Assembly: GCA_019670725.1 (NCBI GenBank) | Contig: AP024629.1 | Coordinates: 620,001 to 684,000, forward strand | Length of the DNA: 64,000 bases | Origin: Alphaproteobacteria bacterium SO-S41 | Lineage (GTDB): Bacteria > Pseudomonadota > Alphaproteobacteria > Micropepsales > Micropepsaceae | Reading direction: 5' to 3' | In this document: one piece after another, positions 47,493 to 56,631 of the stretch | How positions within the stretch are numbered: position 1 is the first letter of the stretch | How the letters are laid out: every line of letters starts with the position of its first letter | Position numbers and translations under genes: made by a program | Notes under the pieces: generated by a model | Databases searched by the model: none | The model's input: the letters and a program-made list of their open reading frames with translations, nothing else | Told to the model about the DNA's origin: nothing

Positions 47493-48108
47493 GACGCATT
47501 CCTTCCTGGTTCGCCCCGCCTTCCGCAAATCGTCCGCGGGGCAGGATCATCATTCTGCAGGCGACCTCGCAGTTGCGGGCCTTCGAAAACCTTGGCGCAT
47601 CTTCCGTGTAGGCGAAACCGAGCTTCTGCAACACGCGGCCAGACGCCGCGTTGTCGGCGAAGTGGCCCGCGTCGATCTTCTGCAGATCGAGGTCATGGAA
47701 GGCGAATTCAAGAGCGAGGCGGGCAGCTTCTGTCGCATAGCCCTGTCCCCAGTAGGGACGTCCGAACCAGTAGCCGAGTTCGACACCCTCGGGGTTCTGC
47801 GGATTGGTGCTGATGCCTACCACCCCGACTAGGCCCTCGCCCGTTACAACGGCGAAAGGGTAGTCGCCGCGCGCCGTGGTGGGCGCGGCGATATGGGCGA
47901 GCCAGTCGGCGGCGTCCTGAGGCTCATAGGGCCACGGCGCGCGACTGAGGTTTTTCACGACGTCGAAATCGTTCATCAGCGCGGCAACGCGCGGCGCATC
48001 GCCGGGTTCCGGACGGCGCAAGGTGACGCGGGGGCCGGCAAGGGTCAGCGCGCCGGCGTCATAGGCGGCGATTTGCTTCAGGCGCGGTTTGGCGGCGGCT
48101 TCGCTCAT
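47482..48108 (-). CDS. GNAT family N-acetyltransferase (RimJ/RimL-like), tandem paralogue
   Basis: 208 aa. Same layout as the gene after it: VTLRRPEPGDAPRVAAL, then GYWFGRPYWGQGYATEAA and KLGFAYTEDAPRFSKARNCEV. The closing KARN.EV.. and FSKARGHAV in the neighbour are clearly related, so the two arose by duplication. Substrates unknown. A strong terminator upstream (48147-48174) separates the pair from rpmA. Confidence 0.87.
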
Positions 48109-48146
48109 GTCTCACTCCCCAAAGTGACAACGACGGCGAGGGCAAA

Positions 48147-48174
48147 CGAAAAGGGAGGTGGCGGACCACCTCCC
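48147..48174 (-). terminator. Intrinsic terminator after rpmA
   Basis: Read on the minus strand: GGGAGGTGG, TCCG loop, CCACCTCCC (arms 48166-48174 and 48153-48161), then TTTTCG. Perfect 9-bp stem. It lies 50 bp after the rpmA stop. Confidence 0.87.
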
Positions 48175-48224
48175 TCGCTGGGTGAGCCGCCCCTTAGTCT
48201 GGCGGCCCCTATATGGAACGCGCC

Positions 48225-48500
48225 TTATTCCGCGGCTTCGGCCTTGGCTACCGGGGTAATCGAGACGAACTGACGGTCTTTCCAACCCATCTTGAACGTC
48301 ACGCGGCCGGCGGCGGTGGCAAAAAGCGTGTGGTCGCGGCCGATGCCGACGTTCTCACCCGCATGCCAGCGCGTGCCGCGCTGACGCAGGATGATGTTGC
48401 CGGGGACGACCAGCTGGCCGCCGAACAGTTTCACGCCGAGGCGCTGGCCGGCGGAGTCGCGGCCGTTGCGGGATGAACCGCCTGCTTTCTTGTGAGCCAT
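48225..48500 (-). CDS. rpmA: 50S ribosomal protein bL27
   Basis: 91 aa. N-terminal [24 protein letters not shown] is the L27 signature that reaches toward the peptidyl-transferase centre. Pairs with rplU upstream (23-bp gap). Confidence 0.97.
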   Translation of the reverse strand: MAHKKAGGSSRNGRDSAGQRLGVKLFGGQLVVPGNIILRQRGTRWHAGENVGIGRDHTLFATAAGRVTFKMGWKDRQFVSITPVAKAEAAE

Positions 48501-48523
48501 GGTGCTCTCCTAAATCCTGAACC

Positions 48524-48838
48524 TTAGGCGGCGATCGAGGTGATCTTGACGCGGGTGAACGGCTGACGGTGGCCGTTCTTGCGACGGTAGTTCTGGCGGC
48601 GCTTCTTCTTCACGACCAGGATCTTGTCGGCCTTGCCGTGCTCGACGATCTCGCCTTCGACGGTCGCGCCCGACAGAAAGGGAACGCCGACCTTCGACAC
48701 GCCTTCGCCATTGCCGAACAGCAGAACTTCACCGAACGACACTTTCGTGCCGGCGTCGCCCTTCAGCAACTCGATCTCGACCACCTGGTCGACGGCGACC
48801 TTGTACTGCTTGCCGCCCGTCTTGATCACCGCATACAT
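48524..48838 (-). CDS. rplU: 50S ribosomal protein bL21
   Basis: 104 aa from ATG 48838 (MYAVIKTGGKQYKV, the family start). The rest, GKADKILVVKKKRRQNYRRKNGHRQPFT, is standard. Transcribed toward rpmA. A TTGACA/CTATCT promoter stands about 110-145 bp upstream. Confidence 0.97.
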   Translation of the reverse strand: MYAVIKTGGKQYKVAVDQVVEIELLKGDAGTKVSFGEVLLFGNGEGVSKVGVPFLSGATVEGEIVEHGKADKILVVKKKRRQNYRRKNGHRQPFTRVKITSIAA

Positions 48839-48954
48839 CACGTTCACCGATCTCAAATCGCGCTTGAGGCCCGGGGCCGGCGGCGCGAGGAAAATTGCAT
48901 AACGGGGCGCGCAAAGGCGCGGCCGAGTGGCCGGGTCCCGTCAGGAAGGCGGGC

Positions 48955-48983
48955 AGATAGACGCCGAGGGCCCCTGCTGTCAA
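48955..48983 (-). promoter_or_regulatory. Candidate promoter of rplU-rpmA
   Basis: On the minus strand: TTGACA (48978-48983), exactly 17 bp, CTATCT (48955-48960). This is the best promoter match near rplU and leaves a leader of about 110 nt. Confidence 0.6.
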
Positions 48984-49035
48984 GGAAAACAGCAGCCAAA
49001 AGGCGGGGAAACTGAGCGTCGGATTGGGGATAAGG

Positions 49036-49210
49036 CAAAAATGAAACGGGGCCAGCGTACGAGGGGGGTGACGCTGGCCCCGCATTCATTGAACAGACCT
49101 TGGCGGGGGGAGCCAATTACGGTCTTGGCCGTCTCGCTGGGTCGGGGCTCCCATAGTGCGAGAAATGCCAGACCGCCGGGTCTGCTGTCCGCCACCTCAT
49201 GGGCGACGCG
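49036..49210 (-). ncRNA. Candidate structured RNA (~175 nt) upstream of rplU
   Basis: No protein is evident here, yet three perfect hairpins line up: CAGACC-CGGC-GGTCTG (49169-49184); GGGAGCC/GGCTCCC (49108-49152) enclosing ACGG/CCGT; and a 12-bp stem CGGGGCCAGCGT/ACGCTGGCCCCG (49047-49082). On the minus strand the last is followed by TTTCATTTTTG, like an intrinsic terminator, and a possible promoter (TTGAGG 49240-49245, 17 bp, TGTATT 49217-49222) precedes it. rplU has its own promoter downstream, so this would be a separate minus-strand transcript. I cannot match it to a named family. Confidence 0.35.
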
Positions 49211-49309
49211 ACATGAAATACATAAGGCGGCTTTCATTGCCTCAAAGTGGCGTCCACATTAAATCCCCTTCATTGTTGTGTTTGGGCGCGGAAAACCGGG
49301 ATTTCGGAC

Positions 49310-50149
49310 ATGAATTACCGCCACGCCTTTCATGCCGGCAATCATGCGGACGTGCTGAAACACGCCGCGTTGATGGTTCTGCTCGGCTATCTCAAGGCCA
49401 AGCCGAAGCCGTTCTTCGTGCTCGACACCCATGGCGGGCGGGGGCTTTACGACCTCACGGGGTCCGAGGCGCTGCGCTCCGGCGAGTTCCGGCACGGGAT
49501 TGCGCGCCTTCTGGCCGCTCCTGATCTGCCGGCGGAGCTCGCGCCCTATCTGGCGGCGATCAGGGCGGCCAATCCGCCCGGCGCGCTCGACGTCTATCCC
49601 GGCTCGCCGGCCCTGATTGCGGGCGCGCTGCGCCGGGGCGACCGGCTGATCGCCTGCGACCTCCATCCCGCCGAGGCCGAGGCGTTGGGCGCGGTGCTCA
49701 AGCCGTATCGCGGCGCGCGGGCCGAAGCGCGCGACGGCTATGCAGCCCTGAAGGCTTTGTTGCCGCCGCCCGAACGCCGCGGCCTCGTCCTCATCGATCC
49801 GCCGTTCGAGAAGACCGACGAGTTCCAGGTCCTCGCCGCGGCGCTTACCCTGGCGTGGAAGCGTTGGTCCGGCGGTGTCTATCTCATCTGGTATCCGTTG
49901 AAGGATCGCGCGGCGGCGGATGGGTTTCGCGCCGCGGTGGCCGATGCCGGGATCAAGGACGCCGCCTGTTACGAGTTCTTCGTGCGTGCCCCGGCGGGCG
50001 CAACGGGCATGGCGGGGTCCGGCCTCCTCGCCGTCAACGCCAGCTTCGCGCTCGATCGTCCGATGCGCGCCATCCTGCCCGTCCTGACCGACCGCCTGGC
50101 GCAGGGCGCGGGCGCCAGCTGGCGGGCGGAGCGGCTGACGCCGGAGTGA
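49310..50149 (+). CDS. rlmJ: 23S rRNA (adenine2030-N6)-methyltransferase
   Basis: 279 aa from ATG 49310 (MNYRHAFHAGNHADVLKHAAL), the family N-terminus. RlmJ methylates A2030 of 23S rRNA. Methyltransferase motifs FFVLDTHGGRGLYDL (SAM loop) and LVLIDPPFEKTDEF (catalytic DPPFE) are present. Divergent from rplU. Confidence 0.94.
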   Translation: MNYRHAFHAGNHADVLKHAALMVLLGYLKAKPKPFFVLDTHGGRGLYDLTGSEALRSGEFRHGIARLLAAPDLPAELAPYLAAIRAANPPGALDVYPGSPALIAGALRRGDRLIACDLHPAEAEALGAVLKPYRGARAEARDGYAALKALLPPPERRGLVLIDPPFEKTDEFQVLAAALTLAWKRWSGGVYLIWYPLKDRAAADGFRAAVADAGIKDAACYEFFVRAPAGATGMAGSGLLAVNASFALDRPMRAILPVLTDRLAQGAGASWRAERLTPE

Positions 50150-50235
50150 GCCGTCCCGCGCCATCACGCCTTGAAGCCGTCCAAAGCTTCGGCTATGTGA
50201 CGCGGCTTCCGGACGGCCTCGGCCTCGCCGGGCGC

Positions 50236-50325
50236 GGACAGGTGGCCGAGTGGTTTAAGGTACCGCACTCGAAATGCGGCGAGGGTGAAAGCCCTCCGTG
50301 AGTTCGAATCTCACCCTGTCCGCCA
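50236..50325 (+). tRNA. tRNA-Ser(CGA)
   Basis: 90 nt with encoded CCA. Acceptor GGACAGG/CCTGTCC, discriminator G, anticodon loop CTCGAAA (anticodon CGA) in stem CCGCA/TGCGG, a long variable arm (GAGGG TGAAAG CCCTC) as in class II tRNAs, and T-loop GTTCGAATC. Its 3' end is the attachment site of the genomic island. Confidence 0.97.
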
Positions 50326-50327
50326 TT
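50312..50327 (+). repeat. Left attachment site (3' end of tRNA-Ser)
   Basis: CACCCTGTCCGCCATT, identical to 61326-61341. It covers the T-stem/acceptor end of the tRNA and the bases just after CCA. Confidence 0.85.
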
Positions 50328-50422
50328 TAATGTCATCTAAGTTATTGATTTTGAACGTATAATCTCTCAGAGTGATTAGCTCGTTCCCTCATTTGTTCCC
50401 ACGTTCGGTAACTCTCAGGGGC

Positions 50423-51016
50423 CTATCGCTGCGACTCCACAGTTGCGAGCCATTGCGTCACTGCATTCAGCGTCGCCCGCTCTTGGTCGCACTCTCTGAT
50501 GAACGCGTCTCCAATTCGGGCGTTAGGCGCATACCGGCGCAGCACGTCCAAGCTGCTGCCCGTTCCGTAACCGCCATGAGTAATGAACGGTACCAAGTCC
50601 CTGCCGCTGAAATCATGCTGGGCGAGAAACGATCGGATGATCGACGGGGCCGTCATGCCCCACACAGGGAAGCCGAGGAACACGGATTGATAGGCTGACC
50701 AGCTCGCCACCGTCTCGCGCAGCGGCGGTTCAAATCCTGCGAGACGTTCTTGTTCCGCCTGCGCCACCTGCTGCTCGTAGTCTTCAGGATACGCAACGGC
50801 CGGCTCAATTCTGAAGAGCGTCGCGTTCAGCTTGCTCGCAAGCTGCGTGGCAATGAGCCGGGTGTTCTCCGTCCGCGTGAAGTACGCCACAAGAACGCCG
50901 CTTTGCGCCGCCGCCTGGGCCTTGGACGTGCCGGAAATCGCGATGCCGCCGAGAGCCGATCCGATAAGCGACCCGGCCAGCGCTTCTCGCCGCGAGAACG
51001 TCGTTTCCGATCCCAT
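50423..51016 (-). CDS. Tat-exported flavodoxin-like protein
   Basis: 197 aa. A twin-arginine signal (FSRREALAG, then a hydrophobic stretch) leads a flavodoxin fold: VLVAYFTRTENTRLIA (FMN phosphate loop), FLGFPVWGMTAPSIIRSFL and THGGYGTGSS (isoalloxazine loop). The protein would be folded with FMN in the cytoplasm and exported to the periplasm, which is uncommon for flavodoxins. Next to it is a Tat-exported aldo/keto reductase, a likely partner. Member of the island cargo. Confidence 0.85.
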   Translation of the reverse strand: MGSETTFSRREALAGSLIGSALGGIAISGTSKAQAAAQSGVLVAYFTRTENTRLIATQLASKLNATLFRIEPAVAYPEDYEQQVAQAEQERLAGFEPPLRETVASWSAYQSVFLGFPVWGMTAPSIIRSFLAQHDFSGRDLVPFITHGGYGTGSSLDVLRRYAPNARIGDAFIRECDQERATLNAVTQWLATVESQR

Positions 51017-51018
51017 GA

Positions 51019-52170
<1,152 letters not shown>

Positions 52171-52201
52171 GTTGTTTGTTCCTTTGTGCGCTGGGACCGC
52201 T

Positions 52202-53095
52202 TCAGTCTTCGATTGTCCGCTTGATGGTCGTCGTGTCGAAAGTTTCAGGGTCAGGCCCGCTGCGGACACCAGAATCGAGCGCGTCGATCGCAGCTATTTC
52301 GCCGGCCTCCAGCGAGAAGTCGAAAACGTCGATGTTCTCTGCAATCCGCGATGGCGTGACGGATTTTGGGATCGCGCAGATGCCGTGCTCCATATGCCAG
52401 CGCAGCAGAATCTGGGCGGGTGACTTCCCGTACTTCGTCGCCAGCGCTGTGACGGTTTCATGCGTCAGCGGATTACGCGAAGGGTCTGGCTTGTCTCCCC
52501 AATAGCGGGTGACGCCACCGATAGGTGACCACGCCTGTGTTGCGATTCCAAGCCGCGCATGCGTGGCTCGCAGCTCTGCCTGGGCAAAGAACGGATGCAA
52601 CTCCACTTGATTGACGTGCGGCACAACGCCCGTCTGGTCGATAAGCCTCTGCAACAGGACCGTGCTGAAATTGCTGACGCCGATGGCGCGCACCCGCCCC
52701 TCTGCTGTCAGACGTGCAAGCGCCTTCCAGGACGCGATCGTGCGCTCCCACTCGTTCGGCATCGGCTGGTGCAGGAGATAAAGATCCAGCGTCTCCAGCT
52801 TGAGCTTGCGCATGCTGCGCTCGAAGCCGTGTAAAGCGCTGTCGAAACCGTAGTCGCTAATCCAGAGCTTGGTCGTAACGAACACATCAGCCGCAGCTAT
52901 ATGCTTCCGACCCAGCGCCTCACCGACCTGAGCCTCATTCCCATAGGCTGCCGCCGTGTCGAATAGCCGATAGCCGGCGTCCAAGGCCGCGCTGACCGCA
53001 TGGACCGTCTCGTCCGCGCTGCTGCGATAAACCCCTAGGCCGATCGCAGGCATGCTGACGCCATTGGCTAGCGTGATGTTTGGAACCTGCGTCAT
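52202..53095 (-). CDS. Cytosolic aldo/keto reductase (AKR5-like)
   Basis: 297 aa NADPH-dependent reductase similar to 2,5-diketo-D-gluconate reductases. Catalytic set: Asp and Tyr in LFDTAAAYGNEAQVGEAL, Lys in VTTKLW, His in YLLHQPMP; cofactor loop IPKSVTPSRIAENIDVFDF. No signal peptide, unlike its neighbour. First gene of the minus-strand redox operon, divergent from lysR. Confidence 0.9.
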   Translation of the reverse strand: MTQVPNITLANGVSMPAIGLGVYRSSADETVHAVSAALDAGYRLFDTAAAYGNEAQVGEALGRKHIAAADVFVTTKLWISDYGFDSALHGFERSMRKLKLETLDLYLLHQPMPNEWERTIASWKALARLTAEGRVRAIGVSNFSTVLLQRLIDQTGVVPHVNQVELHPFFAQAELRATHARLGIATQAWSPIGGVTRYWGDKPDPSRNPLTHETVTALATKYGKSPAQILLRWHMEHGICAIPKSVTPSRIAENIDVFDFSLEAGEIAAIDALDSGVRSGPDPETFDTTTIKRTIED

Positions 53096-53162
53096 GTGTC
53101 TTTCCCTTGCCGGCCCGGCAGCGTAGTGGCGCGCCTAGAGGTAGGCCCTTTCATAGGCACCG

Positions 53163-53176
53163 ATTAGTGATCTAAT
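53163..53176. promoter_or_regulatory. Candidate LysR-type binding box
   Basis: Perfect palindrome ATTAG-TGAT-CTAAT in the divergent gap between the aldo/keto reductase operon and lysR, where LysR-type operators normally lie. It fits the T-N11-A rule in shape. Confidence 0.45.
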
Positions 53177-53219
53177 TCGGGCAGGGTCTATGAACTCAAG
53201 TCATGAATTGAGACACGCC

Positions 53220-54113
53220 ATGCGACGTGAAGATTTGGCCGACCTAACCCTCTTTCTCGCTGTTGCGGACGAGGGCGGCTTCACGAGCGCAGCGAAAAAA
53301 CTAGGTGTTTCGCAATCGGCGCTCAGCCATGCGCTCACCCGTCTTGAAACGCGGCTGGGATTGCGTCTGCTGACGCGCACTACACGGGCCGTAGCGCCAA
53401 CAGAGGCAGGACAGCGCTTAATCGAGACGCTCAGGCCTGCGTTGGATCAGATCGACAGTCGGCTTGAAACACTCACTGACACCAACGCACGGCCCAGGGG
53501 GGCGATACGCATCACCGCGTCCGACCACGCGGCGCGTGCCGTGCTGTGGCCCGCCATTGACCGACTAGCGAGCGACTTCCCGGAACTCCAGATCGAAATC
53601 AATGTCGAAGCGGGCCTTGTCGATATCGTCGCTGAGCGCTTCGACGCTGGCGTCCGCCTTGGCGAAAGGCTGGAGAAGGACATGATCGCCATGCGCATCG
53701 GGCCACAGCTCCGCATGACCGCCGTCGCTTCACCGGCCTATCTGAAACAACGCGGCATCCCGAAAACGCCGCACGACTTGGCCAGCCATTCCTGCATCAG
53801 CCTGCGCTTTGCAAACTCAGGCGGACTTTACGCATGGGAGTTCGAGAAGGCAGGCAAGGAAGTGAAAGTGCGCGTTGAAGGCCCGTTGATTTTCAACCGC
53901 GCGGAGCTTTTGGTGGAGGCCGCGCTTGCCGGTCACGGCATCGCCTTCATGCTGGAAGGACATGTTGAGGGGGCGCTGGCGTCAGGCCGGCTTACCCGCG
54001 TTCTGGCAGACTGGTGCGAGCCATTTGATGGCTATTACCTCTATTATCCCAGCCGCAAACATCACTCGTCTGCCTTCGCAGCACTGTTGCAGGCTCTGCG
54101 CTATCGCGACTGA
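53220..54113 (+). CDS. LysR family transcriptional regulator
   Basis: 297 aa from ATG 53220 (MRREDLADLTLFLAVADEGGFTSAAKKLGVSQSALSHAL), the typical LTTR N-terminus; an ATG at 53190 would add ten residues. C-terminal periplasmic-binding-like effector domain. Divergent from the redox operon (125 bp between starts), so it probably controls it, and itself, at the palindrome 53163-53176. Confidence 0.93.
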   Translation: MRREDLADLTLFLAVADEGGFTSAAKKLGVSQSALSHALTRLETRLGLRLLTRTTRAVAPTEAGQRLIETLRPALDQIDSRLETLTDTNARPRGAIRITASDHAARAVLWPAIDRLASDFPELQIEINVEAGLVDIVAERFDAGVRLGERLEKDMIAMRIGPQLRMTAVASPAYLKQRGIPKTPHDLASHSCISLRFANSGGLYAWEFEKAGKEVKVRVEGPLIFNRAELLVEAALAGHGIAFMLEGHVEGALASGRLTRVLADWCEPFDGYYLYYPSRKHHSSAFAALLQALRYRD

Positions 54114-54167
54114 CAGGCTCGATGGCTAGTTTCTGCCGAGATATTCCTAAATCGTTTGGCTAAGTCG

Positions 54168-54824
54168 CTATTTCAGCCTGTCCGCCAATGTCGGGTCACG
54201 TTTCAGGAAGCGCGCGCATCCCGCTTCAAAGGCGATGTTCAACGCTTCGGTTCCCCACTCGATACCGGCCTCGATGCGCTTGAAAGTCCGCTTGCGCATC
54301 CCTTTGGGGCGAAACGGCCATTGCCAATCTGGCCCTTGGTATCGCTGGCCCAGCTTCCGATAGAGACGGGCAAGCCGGCGATGCGCGCGATCCATCGGGC
54401 CTTCGCGCGTCACGTCATAGGCGAGGCGAAGCGACGCACGCGAGTAGAACCTTAGCGCGCCATTTGGCAGGAACAGCTTGGCGCACCGCCGGCCGGAAGA
54501 TGGGCAGAGAAAATACCAGCGCACGCCGCCAAACCGGCAGGGGGCCGAGACCATCCTAACCGTCTGCGATTGCTCGCCCGTTGGGCGGCTGAAATGGGCG
54601 ATGTTGAAGCGCAGAAAGGCGAGCCTGCAGTAAGGGTCTGCAGGACTGTTCGTGCTGAAGGTCAGCCAGCCAAGCTCGTCACCATCGCGGCGAAACGTCC
54701 AGCGCCATGTCGCCCCCGGGTGCTTCCGCATGATCCCGGCGACCACATTCACATCAAGCTGGATGCTGTCCGTTCGCTCGATTGAGGGAGAGCCGCCTGT
54801 CCGGCCCGATCCAAACCCGCCCAT
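54168..54824 (-). CDS. Uncharacterised mobile-element protein (GGFGSGR N-terminus)
   Basis: 218 aa from ATG 54824, which has TTGGAG at a good distance; a start at 54851 lacks one. The N-terminal MGGFGSGRTGG and cysteines in SAPCRFGGVRWYFLCPSSGRRCAKLFLP are a pattern I have seen in uncharacterised proteins of proteobacterial mobile elements. The rest is aromatic- and basic-rich. A TTGACA at 54862-54867 (minus) is a possible -35. Role unknown; replication or partner protein are guesses. Confidence 0.7.
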   Translation of the reverse strand: MGGFGSGRTGGSPSIERTDSIQLDVNVVAGIMRKHPGATWRWTFRRDGDELGWLTFSTNSPADPYCRLAFLRFNIAHFSRPTGEQSQTVRMVSAPCRFGGVRWYFLCPSSGRRCAKLFLPNGALRFYSRASLRLAYDVTREGPMDRAHRRLARLYRKLGQRYQGPDWQWPFRPKGMRKRTFKRIEAGIEWGTEALNIAFEAGCARFLKRDPTLADRLK

Positions 54825-54927
54825 GCCGCGCTCCAATAATTCACGCGACACTTACCACATTTGTCAAAAATATTAGACATCGCACATGTGCGCACCTCGT
54901 GGTGGCAACGACGAACCTAGCGCCCAA

Positions 54928-55281
54928 CTATCCGGCGACTCTTGCCGCCAAGCGCTTTCCAAACTCCCGGCAGCAGGGTCCGAGATAAAGGCGCTTGCCG
55001 TTGCGGACCTCAATCTGGCGTCGCATCCAATCAACGATGACCTTGCGAAGCTCCGCTTGGGCGTCGCGCCGGCGTGCGTCAGCGGTGTCCAACCAAGATA
55101 GCAGCAGCTCCACGTCCTCTCGCGGCAGTCGGACCCACGGCTGGGCGTGCGTGTTCAATTGATCCCGCAGACGGTCGGCCAGCATGTCTGCCGGCGATGT
55201 TCGATACACTGCGGGCCGATACTGCCGCCGCCCAGCAGCTTCCCCGATTGCCACGAAGTCGATGCGCTTGCGATGCCGCAT
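54928..55281 (-). CDS. Uncharacterised protein in genomic island
   Basis: 117 aa, start ATG 55281 (GTG 55284 also possible). Arg-rich and hydrophilic (MRHRKRIDFVAIGEAAGRRQ), with LPREDVELLLSWLDTADARRRDAQAELRKVIVDWMRRQ predicted helical. No family recognised. Codon use fits the island. Confidence 0.55.
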   Translation of the reverse strand: MRHRKRIDFVAIGEAAGRRQYRPAVYRTSPADMLADRLRDQLNTHAQPWVRLPREDVELLLSWLDTADARRRDAQAELRKVIVDWMRRQIEVRNGKRLYLGPCCREFGKRLAARVAG

Positions 55282-55608
55282 CACTGCACTGCCGATCCCG
55301 CTTCGCTCGGCGGCTGGCTAGGCCAAAATACGATGGCGCGTATGTCGCCGTGCGGGACTGTCATGGCCCAAGCCTGCCACACTCAACAGAGCGATGGTCA
55401 AGGGCGGTATGTCATGAAACCGCGTGTCGATTGTTCCCGCTTTCGCGCGCAGAAGGCGCAGCGCTGGCGAGCATCAGGCGGGCTTCGCTACGCGGTGGTG
55501 GTGGTAAATCAATATATGTGCCTCATGCTTTGAGACCGGTCATCGGATCGAAGTGGCCGTTTCGTCTCATGATTTGAAACCGTCGAGCGCTGACGGTCTC
55601 AATTGAAG
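55282..55608. other. Intergenic region carrying palindromic repeats
   Basis: 327 bp without a supported gene. The right half holds two of the three TCATGNTTTGA-type palindromes (the third sits at 55618-55636). Short plus-strand frames here look like shadows. Confidence 0.45.
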
Positions 55609-55636
55609 TCAGGCTTCGGTTTCATGTTTTGAAACC
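55520..55636. repeat. Three spaced palindromes (TCATGNTTTGA-type)
   Basis: Copies at 55520-55536 (GCCTCATGCTTTGAGAC), 55564-55580 (GTCTCATGATTTGAAAC) and 55618-55636 (GGTTTCATGTTTTGAAACC, perfect 7-bp arms). Starts are 44 and 54 bp apart, with a half-site GGTCTCA near 55595. They look like operators or iterons for a DNA-binding protein of the island, for example the adjacent winged-helix gene, whose last codons overlap the third copy. Confidence 0.6.
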
Positions 55637-56082
55637 ATCGGTCTGAATGATTGCGACCGGCTCGCGTTTTTCTCGCGGGGTTGCGTCGCCTCCAGCGGCA
55701 GCCGCATGAACGGCGAGGCGTTCGGCCCGAATCCCTCCCACGTCTGTCCGTTTGCCGGGAGCCAGTGCAGGTGCCAGATACTTGAGTGCCGGTGCTTCTG
55801 GCTGAAGCTGCCCTTTCGCTTGCACTCGATAAGCCGCAGCCGCTCCAACTCTGCGAAGGCTTTGCTGGCCGTGTTGACGGTGCATCGCAGCTCTGCGGCC
55901 GCATCGCGCACGCTCAAGCCTATGGACCCGTTGTTTCCGCCATTGTGACGAAGCGCCAATCGCAACATTAGCTTTGTCGCCAAACCGCTGGCGGCTTTGA
56001 AGGCTTCTGACTTGAGCGCCCAGTGCTGAAAGGTTGTGAAAGCTTGGCCGGTGGAAAGTCTGCGCTTCCGCCTGTTACCCAT
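55609..56082 (-). CDS. Winged-helix/HTH protein of genomic island
   Basis: 157 aa from ATG 56082 (TTG 56091 is an in-frame alternative). Central helix-turn-helix text GLSVRDAAAELRCTVNTASKAFAELERLRLIECKRKG, then basic and aromatic residues. Such proteins in islands act in replication or regulation. The C-terminal codons run through the third palindrome of 55520-55636, so the gene may be self-regulated, by inference. Confidence 0.7.
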   Translation of the reverse strand: MGNRRKRRLSTGQAFTTFQHWALKSEAFKAASGLATKLMLRLALRHNGGNNGSIGLSVRDAAAELRCTVNTASKAFAELERLRLIECKRKGSFSQKHRHSSIWHLHWLPANGQTWEGFGPNASPFMRLPLEATQPREKNASRSQSFRPMVSKHETEA

Positions 56083-56359
56083 GGTCGCCAAGCCCCGCTT
56101 CTGTGGCGATCAAATCGGCAAGGCCGGGCGGCACGCCGTAGCGGCGGGTGACTATCAGCGCAGCCAGCGTCCGATGCTCCCTTTCACATTCCGCGCCTCG
56201 CCACTCGAACAGCTCAAGTTGCCGACCGACGAATCTTTGTCTGGGAGAATGTGCTATGGATTCCCGGTCAGTGGTCTGCGATCGCTTTCCTCCCGGCGCA
56301 TTGGACTGGCTTGCTGGCGGGCCAATGCGCTGGGAGCCAATTTCGATATGCGTGCTCAC
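56075..56359 (-). CDS. Small island protein, uncharacterised
   Basis: 94 aa from a GTG at 56359 that overlaps the AlpA-like gene stop (GTGA), and its end overlaps the start of the winged-helix gene. The C-terminal RRYGVPPGLADLIATEAGL resembles short proteins that accompany AlpA-like genes in alphaproteobacterial islands. No function known. Confidence 0.6.
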   Translation of the reverse strand: MSTHIEIGSQRIGPPASQSNAPGGKRSQTTDRESIAHSPRQRFVGRQLELFEWRGAECEREHRTLAALIVTRRYGVPPGLADLIATEAGLGDHG

Positions 56360-56535
56360 GGGACGCCAGCTCCCGCGTCATCGACTAGCCGTCGTACAGA
56401 GGCAGCTTTGATCAGCGTGCGCCGACCCAGCTTGATCGTCTCCAGCCGACCCTCGTGGATGAGCCGATAGATCGATGTGCGGCCGAGGCCCAGCGCCTTG
56501 GCGGCCTCGTTCACCGACGTTGCAATGGTTTCCAT
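56356..56535 (-). CDS. AlpA-like helix-turn-helix regulator/excisionase, 59 aa
   Basis: 59 aa from ATG 56535. MerR/AlpA-type HTH: SVNEAAKALGLGRTSIYRLI then EGRLETIKLGRRTLIKAASVRRLVDD, a standard DNA-binding domain of excisionase/AlpA proteins that control integrase expression or excision. Reads as a clean family member although short. Start of the chain AlpA-like, 94-aa protein, winged-helix protein, all overlapping on the minus strand. Confidence 0.82.
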   Translation of the reverse strand: METIATSVNEAAKALGLGRTSIYRLIHEGRLETIKLGRRTLIKAASVRRLVDDAGAGVP

Positions 56536-56631
56536 GTGTGCACCCTTCGCTTAGTGCCGGGACATTCCGGCAAGCGCGCCAAGGTGTGCGGGTGGATAAT
56601 TCCGCCGTCTAATTCCGCGACAATTCCGCCG

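Noticed and set aside
48980-49237. 85-codon minus-strand frame in the rplU upstream gap
   Set aside because: It overlaps the candidate RNA hairpins, has no ribosome site and no recognisable product.
55147-55533. Plus-strand frames of 128-167 codons in the island
   Set aside because: Antisense to the 117-aa gene over part of their length, no ribosome site, low-complexity products.
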